Assembly (NCBI GenBank): GCA_038040485.1
Contig: JBBPIE010000049.1
Coordinates: 1-34,024, forward strand
DNA: 34,024 nt
Reading direction: 5' to 3'
Origin: Onstottus_B arcticum
GTDB taxonomy: Bacteria > Acidobacteriota > Blastocatellia > UBA7656
Shown: piece by piece, positions 7,173-14,792 of the stretch
Layout of the letters: each line of letters opens with the position of its first letter
Numbering within the stretch: the first letter of the stretch is position 1
The notes under the pieces: model-generated
Told to the model about the DNA's origin: nothing
Databases searched by the model: none
What the model saw: only the letters and a program-made list of their open reading frames with translations
Translations under genes and position numbers: made by a program

Positions 7173-7322
7173 CTAACGAACCCATTCTGAAATAGCCACG
7201 CGCAGGGCCTGCCGTATCCATTCCGATAATGACAGTCCGGCGTCTTGTGCGGCCTTCTCGACACTGAAGCGCGCTCGGTTTCCTGTAGCCGTGTCGTGTT
7301 GTCTAGATGTTTGGATTTCCAT
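7173..7322 (-). CDS. Small ribbon-helix-helix-like protein overlapping the TIR-like gene
   Basis: A 49-residue frame from ATG 7322-7320 to TAG 7175-7173, with AAAGGAG five bases before the start, one of the clearest ribosome binding sites in this segment. Its first 20 bases overlap the last codons of the 553-residue gene in a different frame, so translation is probably coupled. Residues 17-19 (ARF) could form a short strand, and VEKAAQDAGLSLSEWIRQAL (21-40) has the helix-turn-helix pattern of Arc/MetJ/CopG-type ribbon-helix-helix proteins (A..AGLSLSEWIRQAL). Such proteins dimerise, bind DNA, and often serve as antitoxins or autoregulators. The N-terminal strand is poorly defined and the protein is at the short end of the family. 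Likely real because signal, overlap and pattern agree, but function is inferred. Confidence 0.6.
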   Translation of the reverse strand: MEIQTSRQHDTATGNRARFSVEKAAQDAGLSLSEWIRQALRVAISEWVR

Positions 7323-8964
7323 CGCGCTCCTTTAGAACAGTCAGCGCCTCCTTGACTCTCTTCTCGAAATCTCCGGTCGAGAACTCAATGTGTGGTACCT
7401 CCCCCTTGAGGCGCTGCCAAGCGTGGGGATGAATCCTCTTGTCAATCAAAAACTCACAATGGAGTCCCACGGTATTCGCAACCCCAAATTCGAAATGTAG
7501 CCAAGGAGACGGCCAGAAATACTCCCCCACCGCCACAGAACCCTGCTCAGTCCAGACGCCTAGGAAATGAGTACACGGCCGCATAGCCGATACAACGCCG
7601 CTACGAAGCGTATGGGCGGTCCCTAGATCCGTGGCGCGTATCACCAGGAACCCCTTGGTTTTGCCCACCCTCTTGATGAGCTCAAGCATCGGGTCTCCAT
7701 CCTTAAGGCTTGAAGAAATAAAGAGCTTCCTTGGCTCTCCGTGGCCGGACGGACTTTCCCGCAGTAACTCCTCAACTAGCCGAATCCGGTATTGATGTTC
7801 ATTCCCCTGAATCCTAGGTCTCATCAGCTTCGCTTGATACGCGCGGAGCCTATCTCTCGCTGTTCGCGTGTCAATGCGCTCGGACAAAGCGCTGGTAAAT
7901 GGCTGCCGACGAACTGAAAGAGGTTTCGTTACAATTGGAGCACTATAGTCGTCTGGATAAGATATTCCTACTTCGTATTCATTCACCAGAGTCGGAACCG
8001 ACATTGCGTCTACAAGCGTTGCTTGGATAGCTTTATTGTCGCTTCCTTGGCGCCACCCTATGGGCTGAAGCACAAACTCCGTGTGAGCCTGGGACTCCGA
8101 CTCATACAGCCTTGATAGGCTGGTCAGAATATTGAACCCGCCTTCCCGGATTGCGCCGGTGATTGCAGCGATAGCCCCAACCTTGTCCAGATGTGACACT
8201 GTTGGAGCAATTACTTTGTTGCCTTCAGCAAGAAAGTATGCACGCAGGAAACGGTCTGTCGTATCTGAGACCAGCAGGTATTCGGGACTGGAGGATTTGC
8301 TCGTAACCGCCAGAGCTTCCAAGAGCGGACTGATTATTCCAGCCGGCATTTTGATTACGACGTCTTTCTTGCCCAGCTTGGTCACCTTGCTGGTTCCGAT
8401 GGCCGGTTTGGATCGGAGTCGGAAACGATCCTGCTGAGTCTCATTGAAGCTACGTCGTGCTTCGAAAAGGTCTTGTACTCTGCGGATTCTTAGCCGCTCA
8501 CGTCCTGACGGAAGAAACGCTATCTCGGGTGCGAAGTTCGCGAGGATTGCCCATCGTAGCTCGGGTAATTCTTCTATCTCTCCACTGGATCTCTTTTCAT
8601 GCGTGCCATCGCCTGAATATCTGGTAGCATCGACTATCATCTCTACCGAATGCATCAACTGGCGCTCAATTGAACTGGACTCAGCGGCAACCACGTTAAG
8701 GTCGAAATCGGCGAGTATCCTGAACACCTCATTCACGAGTCCTACCCGATCACGCATTGTGATAACGATCCGCCAAAGATCGCTCCAAGAATCAAAAGGT
8801 ATCGGTGAAATCACGATCTCGCGTAGGGTTTCTTCGCCTTGGGCGCCTGGAAGCAAGCAAAGCCAGACCTTTGTTCCGGGAAACAACGAAAGATGGCCTC
8901 GATGATAGAGAGGTACCTTGATCGTTGAGCCATCGAAGGATTGAGGTTTGTCCAGAATAAGCAT
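7303..8964 (-). CDS. Protein with two ACT domains and a C-terminal TIR/deoxyribosyltransferase-like domain
   Basis: A 553-residue protein that I know in no characterised form. Residues about 63-113 are ACT-like (WRIVITMRDRVGLVNEVFRI, then LADFDLNVVAAES). A second ACT-like unit spans about 243-303 (VSHLDKVGAIAAITGAIREG, GFNILTSLSRLYES). The pair resembles the ligand-binding ACT tandem of GlnD and of amino-acid-responsive enzymes. Residues about 412-545 begin with KLFISSSLKDGDPMLELI and continue through HFLGVW to WLHFEFGVAN, with Glu492 in the F-E-F-G position expected of TIR-like or nucleoside deoxyribosyltransferase-like NAD/nucleotide hydrolases. AAAGGAGG precedes the ATG at 8962-8964. The next frame on the same strand is the overlapping 49-residue ribbon-helix-helix-like protein, and upstream on the same strand is a serine hydroxymethyltransferase. 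A ligand-gated effector is a reasonable guess; the ACT calls are firmer than the enzymatic call. Confidence 0.7.
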   Translation of the reverse strand: MLILDKPQSFDGSTIKVPLYHRGHLSLFPGTKVWLCLLPGAQGEETLREIVISPIPFDSWSDLWRIVITMRDRVGLVNEVFRILADFDLNVVAAESSSIERQLMHSVEMIVDATRYSGDGTHEKRSSGEIEELPELRWAILANFAPEIAFLPSGRERLRIRRVQDLFEARRSFNETQQDRFRLRSKPAIGTSKVTKLGKKDVVIKMPAGIISPLLEALAVTSKSSSPEYLLVSDTTDRFLRAYFLAEGNKVIAPTVSHLDKVGAIAAITGAIREGGFNILTSLSRLYESESQAHTEFVLQPIGWRQGSDNKAIQATLVDAMSVPTLVNEYEVGISYPDDYSAPIVTKPLSVRRQPFTSALSERIDTRTARDRLRAYQAKLMRPRIQGNEHQYRIRLVEELLRESPSGHGEPRKLFISSSLKDGDPMLELIKRVGKTKGFLVIRATDLGTAHTLRSGVVSAMRPCTHFLGVWTEQGSVAVGEYFWPSPWLHFEFGVANTVGLHCEFLIDKRIHPHAWQRLKGEVPHIEFSTGDFEKRVKEALTVLKERDGNPNI

Positions 8965-9292
8965 ACTGCCGGCCTCCTTTGAAGACGCAGCGCATTCTAG
9001 TCATAGGTCGCCCGCAAAAAAAGGGTCCGGAGAGTGTGTTGGATCTCCTAAATGCTATGCCATGCGGACCACGTCAAATGAGGTCGGTAGTATAACAGCC
9101 AAGAAGTTAATCACAAGAGCTTACTTGAGTACTAACTACCACACGATACATTGAAACCTAGATCAATTCAGGTTCAGTTTCGAATATGTGCCTTCAATGT
9201 AGAAGGACTCTTCGAACCCGTTCCATGGATTGGGCCATCCATTGGCCGATAGGGTCGTTCAGGCAAATGGTCTCAACTGTTCGGTTTGGTAT
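8965..9292. other. 328-bp spacer between the SHMT gene and the ACT/TIR-like gene
   Basis: No coding frame with a domain or good start. It includes a short inverted repeat ATGGAT (9225-9230) / ATCCAT (9237-9242) just downstream of the SHMT stop, without a T-tract. It is AT-richer near 9080-9180 and could hold the promoter of the gene at 7303-8964, but I cannot point to clear boxes. Confidence 0.45.
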
Positions 9293-10681
9293 TTAGAAAG
9301 TTCTCTGAACCCGGTTTTCTAATCTGCCCGTGGCTCTAACGTCGCGTATGCCAGGAACTGAAAAGCGCTGGCACAACTCAGCGACTTCATGAGTTATCAC
9401 TTTGTGGACTTGAGGTTGATCAAGATTACTACAAACACGGTCGATTAGGCCGGCAATCGAAACCATTTCAGTCTCTCTCATTCCCATAGACGTGACTGCT
9501 GGCGTGCCCATTCGAACGCCACTCGTAACTGAAGGTTTGCGGGGATCACCTGGTATCATATTGAAATTAGTGATGATTCCAGCTTGAGCTAAGGCTACGG
9601 CGACGTCTTTGCCTGAAAAGGGGCGATCTCGGAAATCCATTATCAGCATATGATTGTCTGTTCCACCACTCACCAACTGATAGCCGAGGTTAATTAACTC
9701 ATCACCTAGAGCTTTCGCATTGTGAACGACCTGCTCGCCATACTCCCGAAACTCCATAGTGTTAGCTTCCTCAAGAGCCACGGCGAGAGCCGCAATAGTA
9801 TTCATGTGCGGGCCACCCTGAAGATGCGGAAAGACGGCCCTGTCGATTCGCTTTGCGAGATTGAACTTTGAATCCGAATGGTATCGCTGCTGATAACGAT
9901 CTTTAATGCGGCTTAGTATGAATCCGCCGCGAGGTCCTCGCATAGTCTTGTGAGCTGTGCTAGTAACAACATCACAAACAGACACTGGGTTTGGGTGTGC
10001 GCCAGCAACTATTAGCCCACTTACGTGCGCGATATCAGCAACCAAGTATGCTCCCACCTCGAGCGCGATCTCCGCCGCGCGCTCATAATCAAAAACGCGA
10101 GGATAGGCAGTTCCGCCAACCCAAATTAGCTTTGGCTGCTCGCGGATCGCTGTGTCGCGCAGCATATCGTAGTCAATCATCCCAGTACGGTGGTCGACTC
10201 CGTAAGGGATGCGCTGGTAGTCGGTTCCGGAAAAATTAACACCCCATCCGTGCGTTAGATGGCCCCCTTCCGGGACCGACATCCCCATCACTTTGTCCTC
10301 CCGTTTCAGAAGCGCACGATATACAGCTTGATTCGCAGGCGAGCCGGAATAAGGCTGCACATTTGCGTGCTCCGCGCCGAAAAGGCTCTTAAGCCGAGTC
10401 TTAGCGAGTTCTTCAAGCTCGTCTACTATCTCGTTCCCCTCGTAGTATCGCGCCCCCGGATAACCTTCGGAATACTTATTCGTAAAGATTGAGCCGGTCG
10501 CTTCAAGAACTGCGAGGGAAGCGAAGTTTTCGGAAGCGATTAACTTGAGAGTTGTTAGCTCCTGCTTTTCCTGCCTCATCAATAATTCATAGACTGCAGG
10601 ATCGGTCTGTTTCAGCTGAGCCAATGGACGACCGTTCGCCATGCCTACTATTCTCTTTGTTTTTACCGCTGTGTCAATCAT
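9293..10681 (-). CDS. glyA: Serine hydroxymethyltransferase
   Basis: A 462-residue PLP enzyme interconverting serine plus tetrahydrofolate with glycine plus 5,10-methylene-THF. Key parts seen: LKLIASENFAS (45-55), YSEGYPGARYYEGNE (70-84), the VADIAHVSGLI segment (214-224) with the PLP-facing Asp, and DVVTSTAHKTMRGPRGG (237-253) with the Schiff-base Lys245. FPHLQGGPHMNT follows where most family members have FPGLQGGPLMH. I place the start at the ATG at 10679-10681, preceded by GGAGG; a 39-residue upstream extension to 10798 looks non-coding. Composition is more AT-rich than the flanking rodZ, dinG and ribosomal genes, so it may be an acquired paralogue and not the housekeeping copy; this needs the rest of the genome to decide. 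It shares strand with the ACT/TIR-like gene and is divergent from a second TIR-like gene. Confidence 0.93.
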   Translation of the reverse strand: MIDTAVKTKRIVGMANGRPLAQLKQTDPAVYELLMRQEKQELTTLKLIASENFASLAVLEATGSIFTNKYSEGYPGARYYEGNEIVDELEELAKTRLKSLFGAEHANVQPYSGSPANQAVYRALLKREDKVMGMSVPEGGHLTHGWGVNFSGTDYQRIPYGVDHRTGMIDYDMLRDTAIREQPKLIWVGGTAYPRVFDYERAAEIALEVGAYLVADIAHVSGLIVAGAHPNPVSVCDVVTSTAHKTMRGPRGGFILSRIKDRYQQRYHSDSKFNLAKRIDRAVFPHLQGGPHMNTIAALAVALEEANTMEFREYGEQVVHNAKALGDELINLGYQLVSGGTDNHMLIMDFRDRPFSGKDVAVALAQAGIITNFNMIPGDPRKPSVTSGVRMGTPAVTSMGMRETEMVSIAGLIDRVCSNLDQPQVHKVITHEVAELCQRFSVPGIRDVRATGRLENRVQRTF

Positions 10682-10824
10682 TAAAAGACCTCCTAACCGA
10701 AACACAAAGATATAAGCCAAATGGCCCACTAGGGAAGATTCCAGCCGTCCGTCTGCGTAAGGGCAAAGCCGCTGGCAGTATCGCACCGCAGCGCTCAATT
10801 CGACGGTTTACTCATTCCCCCGTG

Positions 10825-10834
10825 CATACGTATG
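10825..10834. promoter_or_regulatory. Perfect 10-bp palindrome in the divergent SHMT/TIR-like intergenic region
   Basis: CATACGTATG is its own inverse complement and lies about mid-way between the two divergent starts (10681 and 10981). It could be an operator, for example for a dimeric ribbon-helix-helix protein. A 10-bp palindrome can occur by chance. Confidence 0.25.
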
Positions 10835-10908
10835 GTTCCCGGAGACTAGCACTGGAAATCAGCGTTGACAAGAGCCAATTCTTGCGAGTGTCGCTTTACG
10901 AGACGAGG

Positions 10909-10938
10909 TTGGCACGAAGGTCGGACAGAGTGTAGTAT
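10909..10938 (+). promoter_or_regulatory. Candidate promoter of the gene at 10981
   Basis: TTGGCA (10909-10914), an 18-base spacer and TAGTAT (10933-10938), about 42 bases before the chosen ATG. Another TTGACA at 10865-10870 has no matching -10 box at normal spacing. Confidence 0.35.
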
Positions 10939-10980
10939 CCGTCGAAACGAGATGTAGGCTTGCCAATACGGGAGCATCCA

Positions 10981-11925
10981 ATGACGTCTAGCGAAACTCA
11001 CCAAGACGAACCTACTAACGTCGAAGAATGCTTTGTTGTTATGCCCTTCAGTGATGCCGACGGCTACTTACCAGGACATTTTAGGCATGTCTACGATGAT
11101 CTATTTGCACCTGCATGTGATAAGGCTGGATTTCGCCCAGTGCGTGCGGATCAGGTTCGAGAGACGAACCTAATACATTTGGACATCTTGCAAAAGCTAC
11201 TCAGATCACCTATGGCGCTGTGTGACCTAAGTAGTCAAAACCCAAACGTACTCTTCGAGCTAGGTCTGCGGCAGGCTTTTGATCAGCCAGTAGTCTTGGT
11301 TAGAGAGATTGGTACAGCCGACATCTTTGATATCGGACCGCTCCGATACACGGAGTATCACAAAGAGCTTATTTACCGTGAGGTAATTGAAGATCGAAAA
11401 AAGATTGCAGCTGCAATTGCCGCGACGCGCGAAGCATTTAAGAGTGGGCAGGGAATCAATTCTATGATCAGACTGCTTTCTCTGAGCCAACCCGCAAGCT
11501 TGGCTGATTTGCAGGAAGCTGACAGAGATCCTCTACTTCAAATCGTACGCGCTGAACTAAGCGAACTGAGATCCGACTTTAAGGCTGCCTTGAGATTATC
11601 TGATGCTTCGCAGCTTACGCGAGTCGGACGCGAGATTGAAATCAGGGAGGCGGTTGAGGAGATTGCGAGTCGCCAATTGGATAAGCTTCAACAGGACTTA
11701 TTAAGTATTTCAGCGTCACTCGATCCTGAAACCGGGCCATGGGAAGAGAGGAGGAGGAAGAAGTGGGAATTAATCAAAGACGCAATAGGACTCTTAACGA
11801 TCATGAGGCGAGCCGTAGGAGAAAAGTCAGAACTACTTTCGTCAATCACTGCCTTAATGAAGAGTTACAACGATGCCGAAACAAGGTATCTTGATGAAGA
11901 GATCGAAGGGTTAAACCCTAGCTGA
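10981..11925 (+). CDS. TIR/nucleoside 2-deoxyribosyltransferase-like protein with helical C-terminal half
   Basis: I choose the ATG at 10981 (GGAG seven bases upstream) over a TTG at 10960, giving 314 residues. Residues about 15-125 form a Rossmann-like domain with ECFVVMPF (16-23), HVYDDLFAPACDKAGFRPVRAD (36-57), I-L-Q-K-L-L-R-S, and CDLSSQNPNVLFELGLRQAF (81-100). The NPNV-x-FELG motif, with Glu93 as presumed catalytic residue, is shared by nucleoside deoxyribosyltransferase-like and TIR-like nucleotide hydrolases, several of which are toxins or immune effectors. The rest is rich in heptad-like helices (SELRSDFKAALRLSD, RQLDKLQQDLLS, RRRKKWELIKDAIG), suggesting a coiled-coil oligomerisation or sensing part. 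It sits at the right end of the accessory segment, divergent from the SHMT gene. Whether it cleaves NAD, nucleosides or nothing cannot be read from the sequence. Confidence 0.75.
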   Translation: MTSSETHQDEPTNVEECFVVMPFSDADGYLPGHFRHVYDDLFAPACDKAGFRPVRADQVRETNLIHLDILQKLLRSPMALCDLSSQNPNVLFELGLRQAFDQPVVLVREIGTADIFDIGPLRYTEYHKELIYREVIEDRKKIAAAIAATREAFKSGQGINSMIRLLSLSQPASLADLQEADRDPLLQIVRAELSELRSDFKAALRLSDASQLTRVGREIEIREAVEEIASRQLDKLQQDLLSISASLDPETGPWEERRRKKWELIKDAIGLLTIMRRAVGEKSELLSSITALMKSYNDAETRYLDEEIEGLNPS

Positions 11926-11972
11926 GCCACTGAGCAACCTTCCCTGCAGGTTTGCATTCGGTTAGACTGCCT

Positions 11973-14030
11973 ATGATTTCGCTAACGGAAGAAGTATTTG
12001 GTCCCGGCGGTCTGATCGCCCAACATCATCCTAACTACGAATACCGGCCCGGACAGGTCGAGATGGCTGAGGCCGTCCAGAACGTCCTCGTTGATGGCGG
12101 CATCGCGCTCATCGAGGCTGGAACCGGAACCGGAAAAACGCTTGCTTACCTGATACCTGCGCTCGCAGCCGGCCGGCGAGTGATGGTTTCAACCGCAACC
12201 AAGAACCTCCAGGAGCAGCTTCACAAAAAAGACATTCCGTTTCTGAAGAAGATTATTCAACGCGAGTTCAAAGCCACCTGCATGAAAGGACGCTCGAACT
12301 ATGTCTGTCTTCACCGGCTTAAGAAAGGCAGTGAGATGCCGATACTCGAAGGCCTCGAGGATATCGACTACTTCGACGAGGTTCGCAAGTGGGCGGCAAA
12401 GACCGAGACCGGCGATCGCGCCGAGCTGACCGACCTGCCCGAAGCCTTGTCGTTCTGGCCTCAGATCGACGCGCGCGCTGAAACCTGTCTCGGCCAGAAG
12501 TGCCCCGACTTTGACGAGTGCTTTATCACGCGGATGCGCCGGCAAGCGCTCGAGTCGGATGTGGTCATCGTGAACCATCATCTCTTTTTCGCCGATCTGG
12601 CGTTGCGAGGCGGTGACTACGGAGCGGTGCTGCCCGACTACTCGACGATCATCTTCGACGAGGCGCACGAGCTCGAGGACGTGGCCGCGTCATACTTTGG
12701 AACAAGTGTATCGAGTTTTCGCACGACTGATCTGATCAGGGACGCGCAGAAGCTCGAGATTTCGGAACCCGACCAGGCGAGTGAGTTGACGCGAGCGCTG
12801 GCACGGCTTGCGCAGCGCGCGGATGTGTTCTGGCTTTCACTGCGCGGTCTGAACGGCGATGATGAATCGAGCGCCCCGAGCCGAGACGCACGGGAAACTC
12901 TTGCTTCACATCAGCCGCAAACGCGTTATCGAGGACGCCGCGATCGCGGCGCTTCACAAGATTCGCGGCGCGCGATTGACGGTTCATACTTCGTTCGCGC
13001 TAATCGCGAGGGCGACGAAACCGCGACGCCTTCGGGTGAGGCGGCCATTGCTCTGTCGAACGCGCTCGCTCGCCTGGCGGCGGCGCTTGCAGTGGTGAAG
13101 GATCCCCCGCCCGAGTTGGACAACATCGCGCGTCGCGTTCAGAGCCTGAAGTTTGATCTCGAGTTCATTGTCACCGCCGGCGCGCCGGACTTCGTGTACT
13201 GGCTGGAGACGCGCGGCCGCGGAGTCTTTCTTCACGCGACGCCGATCGACGTGTCCGGCATTCTCGAAGAGAAGCTGTTCGAGAACATCCACAGCGCCGT
13301 GCTGACCTCGGCTACGATGACTGCCGGCCGCAGCTTCAACTTCATTAGGGGTCGTCTCGGCATTAGCCACGCTCGCGAGCTGATCGTCGAGTCCCACTTC
13401 GACTTTGCGAATCAGTCGGTGCTCTATCTGCCCAAACGAATGCCCGACCCGCGCGCCCGCGAGTTTGTCGACGCGTCTGTCGAAGAGATAGTTCAAATCC
13501 TGGAAGCGACACACGGCCGCGCCTTCGTGTTGTTCACCAGTGTCGCCGCAATGCGCGAGACTTACGAGCGAGTGCGATACCGAGTCGATTATCCGACCTT
13601 TATTCAGGGCGAGGGATCGAAAAGCGGGTTGCTGGAACGCTTTCGCTCGACCGAAGGTGCGGTGCTCTTCGCGACGTCATCGTTCTGGCAAGGAGTAGAC
13701 GTTCAAGGCGAGGCGCTGTCGTGCGTGATCATCGCAAAGTTGCCGTTTGCAGTCCCCAGCGATCCGGTCGTAGCTGCGCGTCAAAAGCACATCGACGAAC
13801 AGGGCGGCAACTCGTTTTATGAGTACTCGGTTCCCCAGGCCGCTATCACTCTAAAGCAGGGACTAGGCCGGTTGATTCGTTCGACAACCGACCGCGGCGT
13901 GCTCTCAATACTCGACCCGCGGCTCAACACCAAGTCCTACGGCCGTGTATTTCTTGAGAGCATTCCTCCGTTTCGAATAACCAGACTTATCGAAGAGGCG
14001 GCAGCGATATTCGAAGACCAGGAGCCCTGA
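11973..14030 (+). CDS. dinG: DinG/XPD-family iron-sulfur ATP-dependent DNA helicase
   Basis: The first ATG fitting the family (MISLTEEVFGPGG) is at 11973, giving 685 residues; no clear Shine-Dalgarno sequence precedes it. Motifs in order: YRPGQ-x-EMA (Q motif), Walker A EAGTGTGKT (48-56), motif Ia STATKNLQEQL, the Fe-S cluster cysteines in NYVC, ETCLGQKC and DEC, VVIVNHHLFFADL, the Walker B box FDEAHELED, then TSATMT, GEGSKSGLLERFRS, FWQGVDVQGEAL and QGLGRLIRS. This is a 5'-3' superfamily 2 helicase of the DinG/YoaA type, acting on repair intermediates, R-loops or other structured DNA. Between the two helicase cores, residues encoded by about 12870-12990 are Arg/Ser-rich and unlike protein interior; another plus-strand frame there reads more naturally, so a pair of compensating frameshifts is possible. 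It converges with thiE. Confidence 0.9.
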   Translation: MISLTEEVFGPGGLIAQHHPNYEYRPGQVEMAEAVQNVLVDGGIALIEAGTGTGKTLAYLIPALAAGRRVMVSTATKNLQEQLHKKDIPFLKKIIQREFKATCMKGRSNYVCLHRLKKGSEMPILEGLEDIDYFDEVRKWAAKTETGDRAELTDLPEALSFWPQIDARAETCLGQKCPDFDECFITRMRRQALESDVVIVNHHLFFADLALRGGDYGAVLPDYSTIIFDEAHELEDVAASYFGTSVSSFRTTDLIRDAQKLEISEPDQASELTRALARLAQRADVFWLSLRGLNGDDESSAPSRDARETLASHQPQTRYRGRRDRGASQDSRRAIDGSYFVRANREGDETATPSGEAAIALSNALARLAAALAVVKDPPPELDNIARRVQSLKFDLEFIVTAGAPDFVYWLETRGRGVFLHATPIDVSGILEEKLFENIHSAVLTSATMTAGRSFNFIRGRLGISHARELIVESHFDFANQSVLYLPKRMPDPRAREFVDASVEEIVQILEATHGRAFVLFTSVAAMRETYERVRYRVDYPTFIQGEGSKSGLLERFRSTEGAVLFATSSFWQGVDVQGEALSCVIIAKLPFAVPSDPVVAARQKHIDEQGGNSFYEYSVPQAAITLKQGLGRLIRSTTDRGVLSILDPRLNTKSYGRVFLESIPPFRITRLIEEAAAIFEDQEP

Positions 14031-14031
14031 C

Positions 14032-14046
14032 TGCGCGGTTCGCGCA
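14032..14046. terminator. Short hairpin between convergent dinG and thiE
   Basis: TGCGCG (14032-14037), loop GTT, CGCGCA (14041-14046) form a perfect 6-bp GC stem in the 18-bp gap between two convergent genes. There is no flanking T-tract, so it may be only part of a bidirectional stop or may not act as one. Confidence 0.3.
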
Positions 14047-14048
14047 TC

Positions 14049-14669
14049 TCAGCCTAGACTATCGATGAACTCGCGAATCCGTCCGGAGATATCACCAGTT
14101 GAGAACAGATCGGAGATGACTGCGACGCTGTCAGCGCCGGCGTCGATAGCCGAGCCCGCGCTCCAAAGAACAACGCCGCCGATGGCTACTAGCGGCTTCG
14201 ATATCAGGCGCCGGATTTCGGCTAAGGCTTCGAGTCCCACGACCTCGTCTGGGTTCTCTTTTGTAGAGGTCGCGAACACCGGCCCGACCGCGATGTAATC
14301 GACGGGCGCGCGATCGGCTTCCACAGCCTGTTCCACACTGTGCGTCGAAAGTCCCACGATCCGGGTTTCACCCAGCAAGCGTCGCGCGTGACCGGGCGGA
14401 AGGTCTTGCTGCCCGAGATGAACTCCGTCTGCGTTCACCGCCATCGCGATGTCCACACGGTCATTGATGATGATTCGGACATGGAGCCGGCGTGCTGTGT
14501 GCATCGCTTCGAGCGCCGCGTCGTAGAACTCCCGAGGCGACGCCACCTTCTCGCGCAGTTGAATCAGTGTAGCGCCGCCGGCGGCGAGCCGCTCGACTTG
14601 CTCCGCATGGGACAGTCTCGAGATTCGAACGTCGGTGATTGGATAGACTTTTGGAACTACAAGCGACAT
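14049..14669 (-). CDS. thiE: Thiamine phosphate synthase
   Basis: A 206-residue TIM-barrel enzyme that joins HMP-pyrophosphate and the thiazole phosphate to make thiamine phosphate in the cytoplasm. Recognisable family blocks: YPITD at the first strand, LIQLREK (pyrophosphate/Mg site), IIINDRVDIA, ADGVHLGQQDLP, IVGLSTHS, DYIAVGPVFATSTKE, and LVAIGGV. The last is usually IGGI. Length matches the family (200-215). It is the last gene of the leftward run accB-accC-thiE; a palindromic spacer separates it from accC. No TPP riboswitch was recognised in the spacer upstream, and no other thiamine genes are near, so its link to accBC is probably positional only. Confidence 0.93.
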   Translation of the reverse strand: MSLVVPKVYPITDVRISRLSHAEQVERLAAGGATLIQLREKVASPREFYDAALEAMHTARRLHVRIIINDRVDIAMAVNADGVHLGQQDLPPGHARRLLGETRIVGLSTHSVEQAVEADRAPVDYIAVGPVFATSTKENPDEVVGLEALAEIRRLISKPLVAIGGVVLWSAGSAIDAGADSVAVISDLFSTGDISGRIREFIDSLG

Positions 14670-14675
14670 TTCCCG

Positions 14676-14792
14676 GCTTGTAGGGGCGGCCCTGCGTGGC
14701 CGCCCCTCGATAGAATTCTGGTTCGTTCGGCGCGACTCTGCCGCCGGTTCCTACCTGGCGAGGGGCGGCCACAGAGGGACGCCCGTACAGGC
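14676..14792. repeat. GC-rich palindromic element between accC and thiE
   Basis: Left arm 14676-14709 and right arm 14759-14792 are imperfect inverse complements of about 34 bases. The left arm contains its own smaller hairpin GGGGCGGCC/GGCCGCCCC. The same words (GGGCGGCCCT, GTGGCCGCCC, GCCCGTACA) recur in the rplN/rplX spacer at 27842-27903, so this is a dispersed family. The right arm ends at the first base of the accC stop triplet (14792-14794). It fills most of the thiE/accC spacer, which otherwise holds no gene. Confidence 0.75.

Noticed and set aside
9200..9225. tRNA-like word GGTTCGAA on the minus strand
   Set aside because: No T-stem pairing, acceptor stem or anticodon arm could be made around it.
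9225..9242. Terminator after SHMT (ATGGAT / ATCCAT)
   Set aside because: Only a 6-bp AT-rich stem, without a T-tract; noted with the spacer instead.
10682..10798. N-terminal extension of 39 residues on SHMT
   Set aside because: The ATG at 10681 has a good ribosome binding site and matches the family N-terminus; the extension looks non-coding.
10682..10980. Glycine or THF riboswitch upstream of SHMT
   Set aside because: No matching conserved core could be recognised on the minus strand.
5940..11972. Prophage or integrative element with integrase and att sites
   Set aside because: No integrase, tRNA or flanking direct repeat was recognised at either end; the segment is described only as compositionally different.
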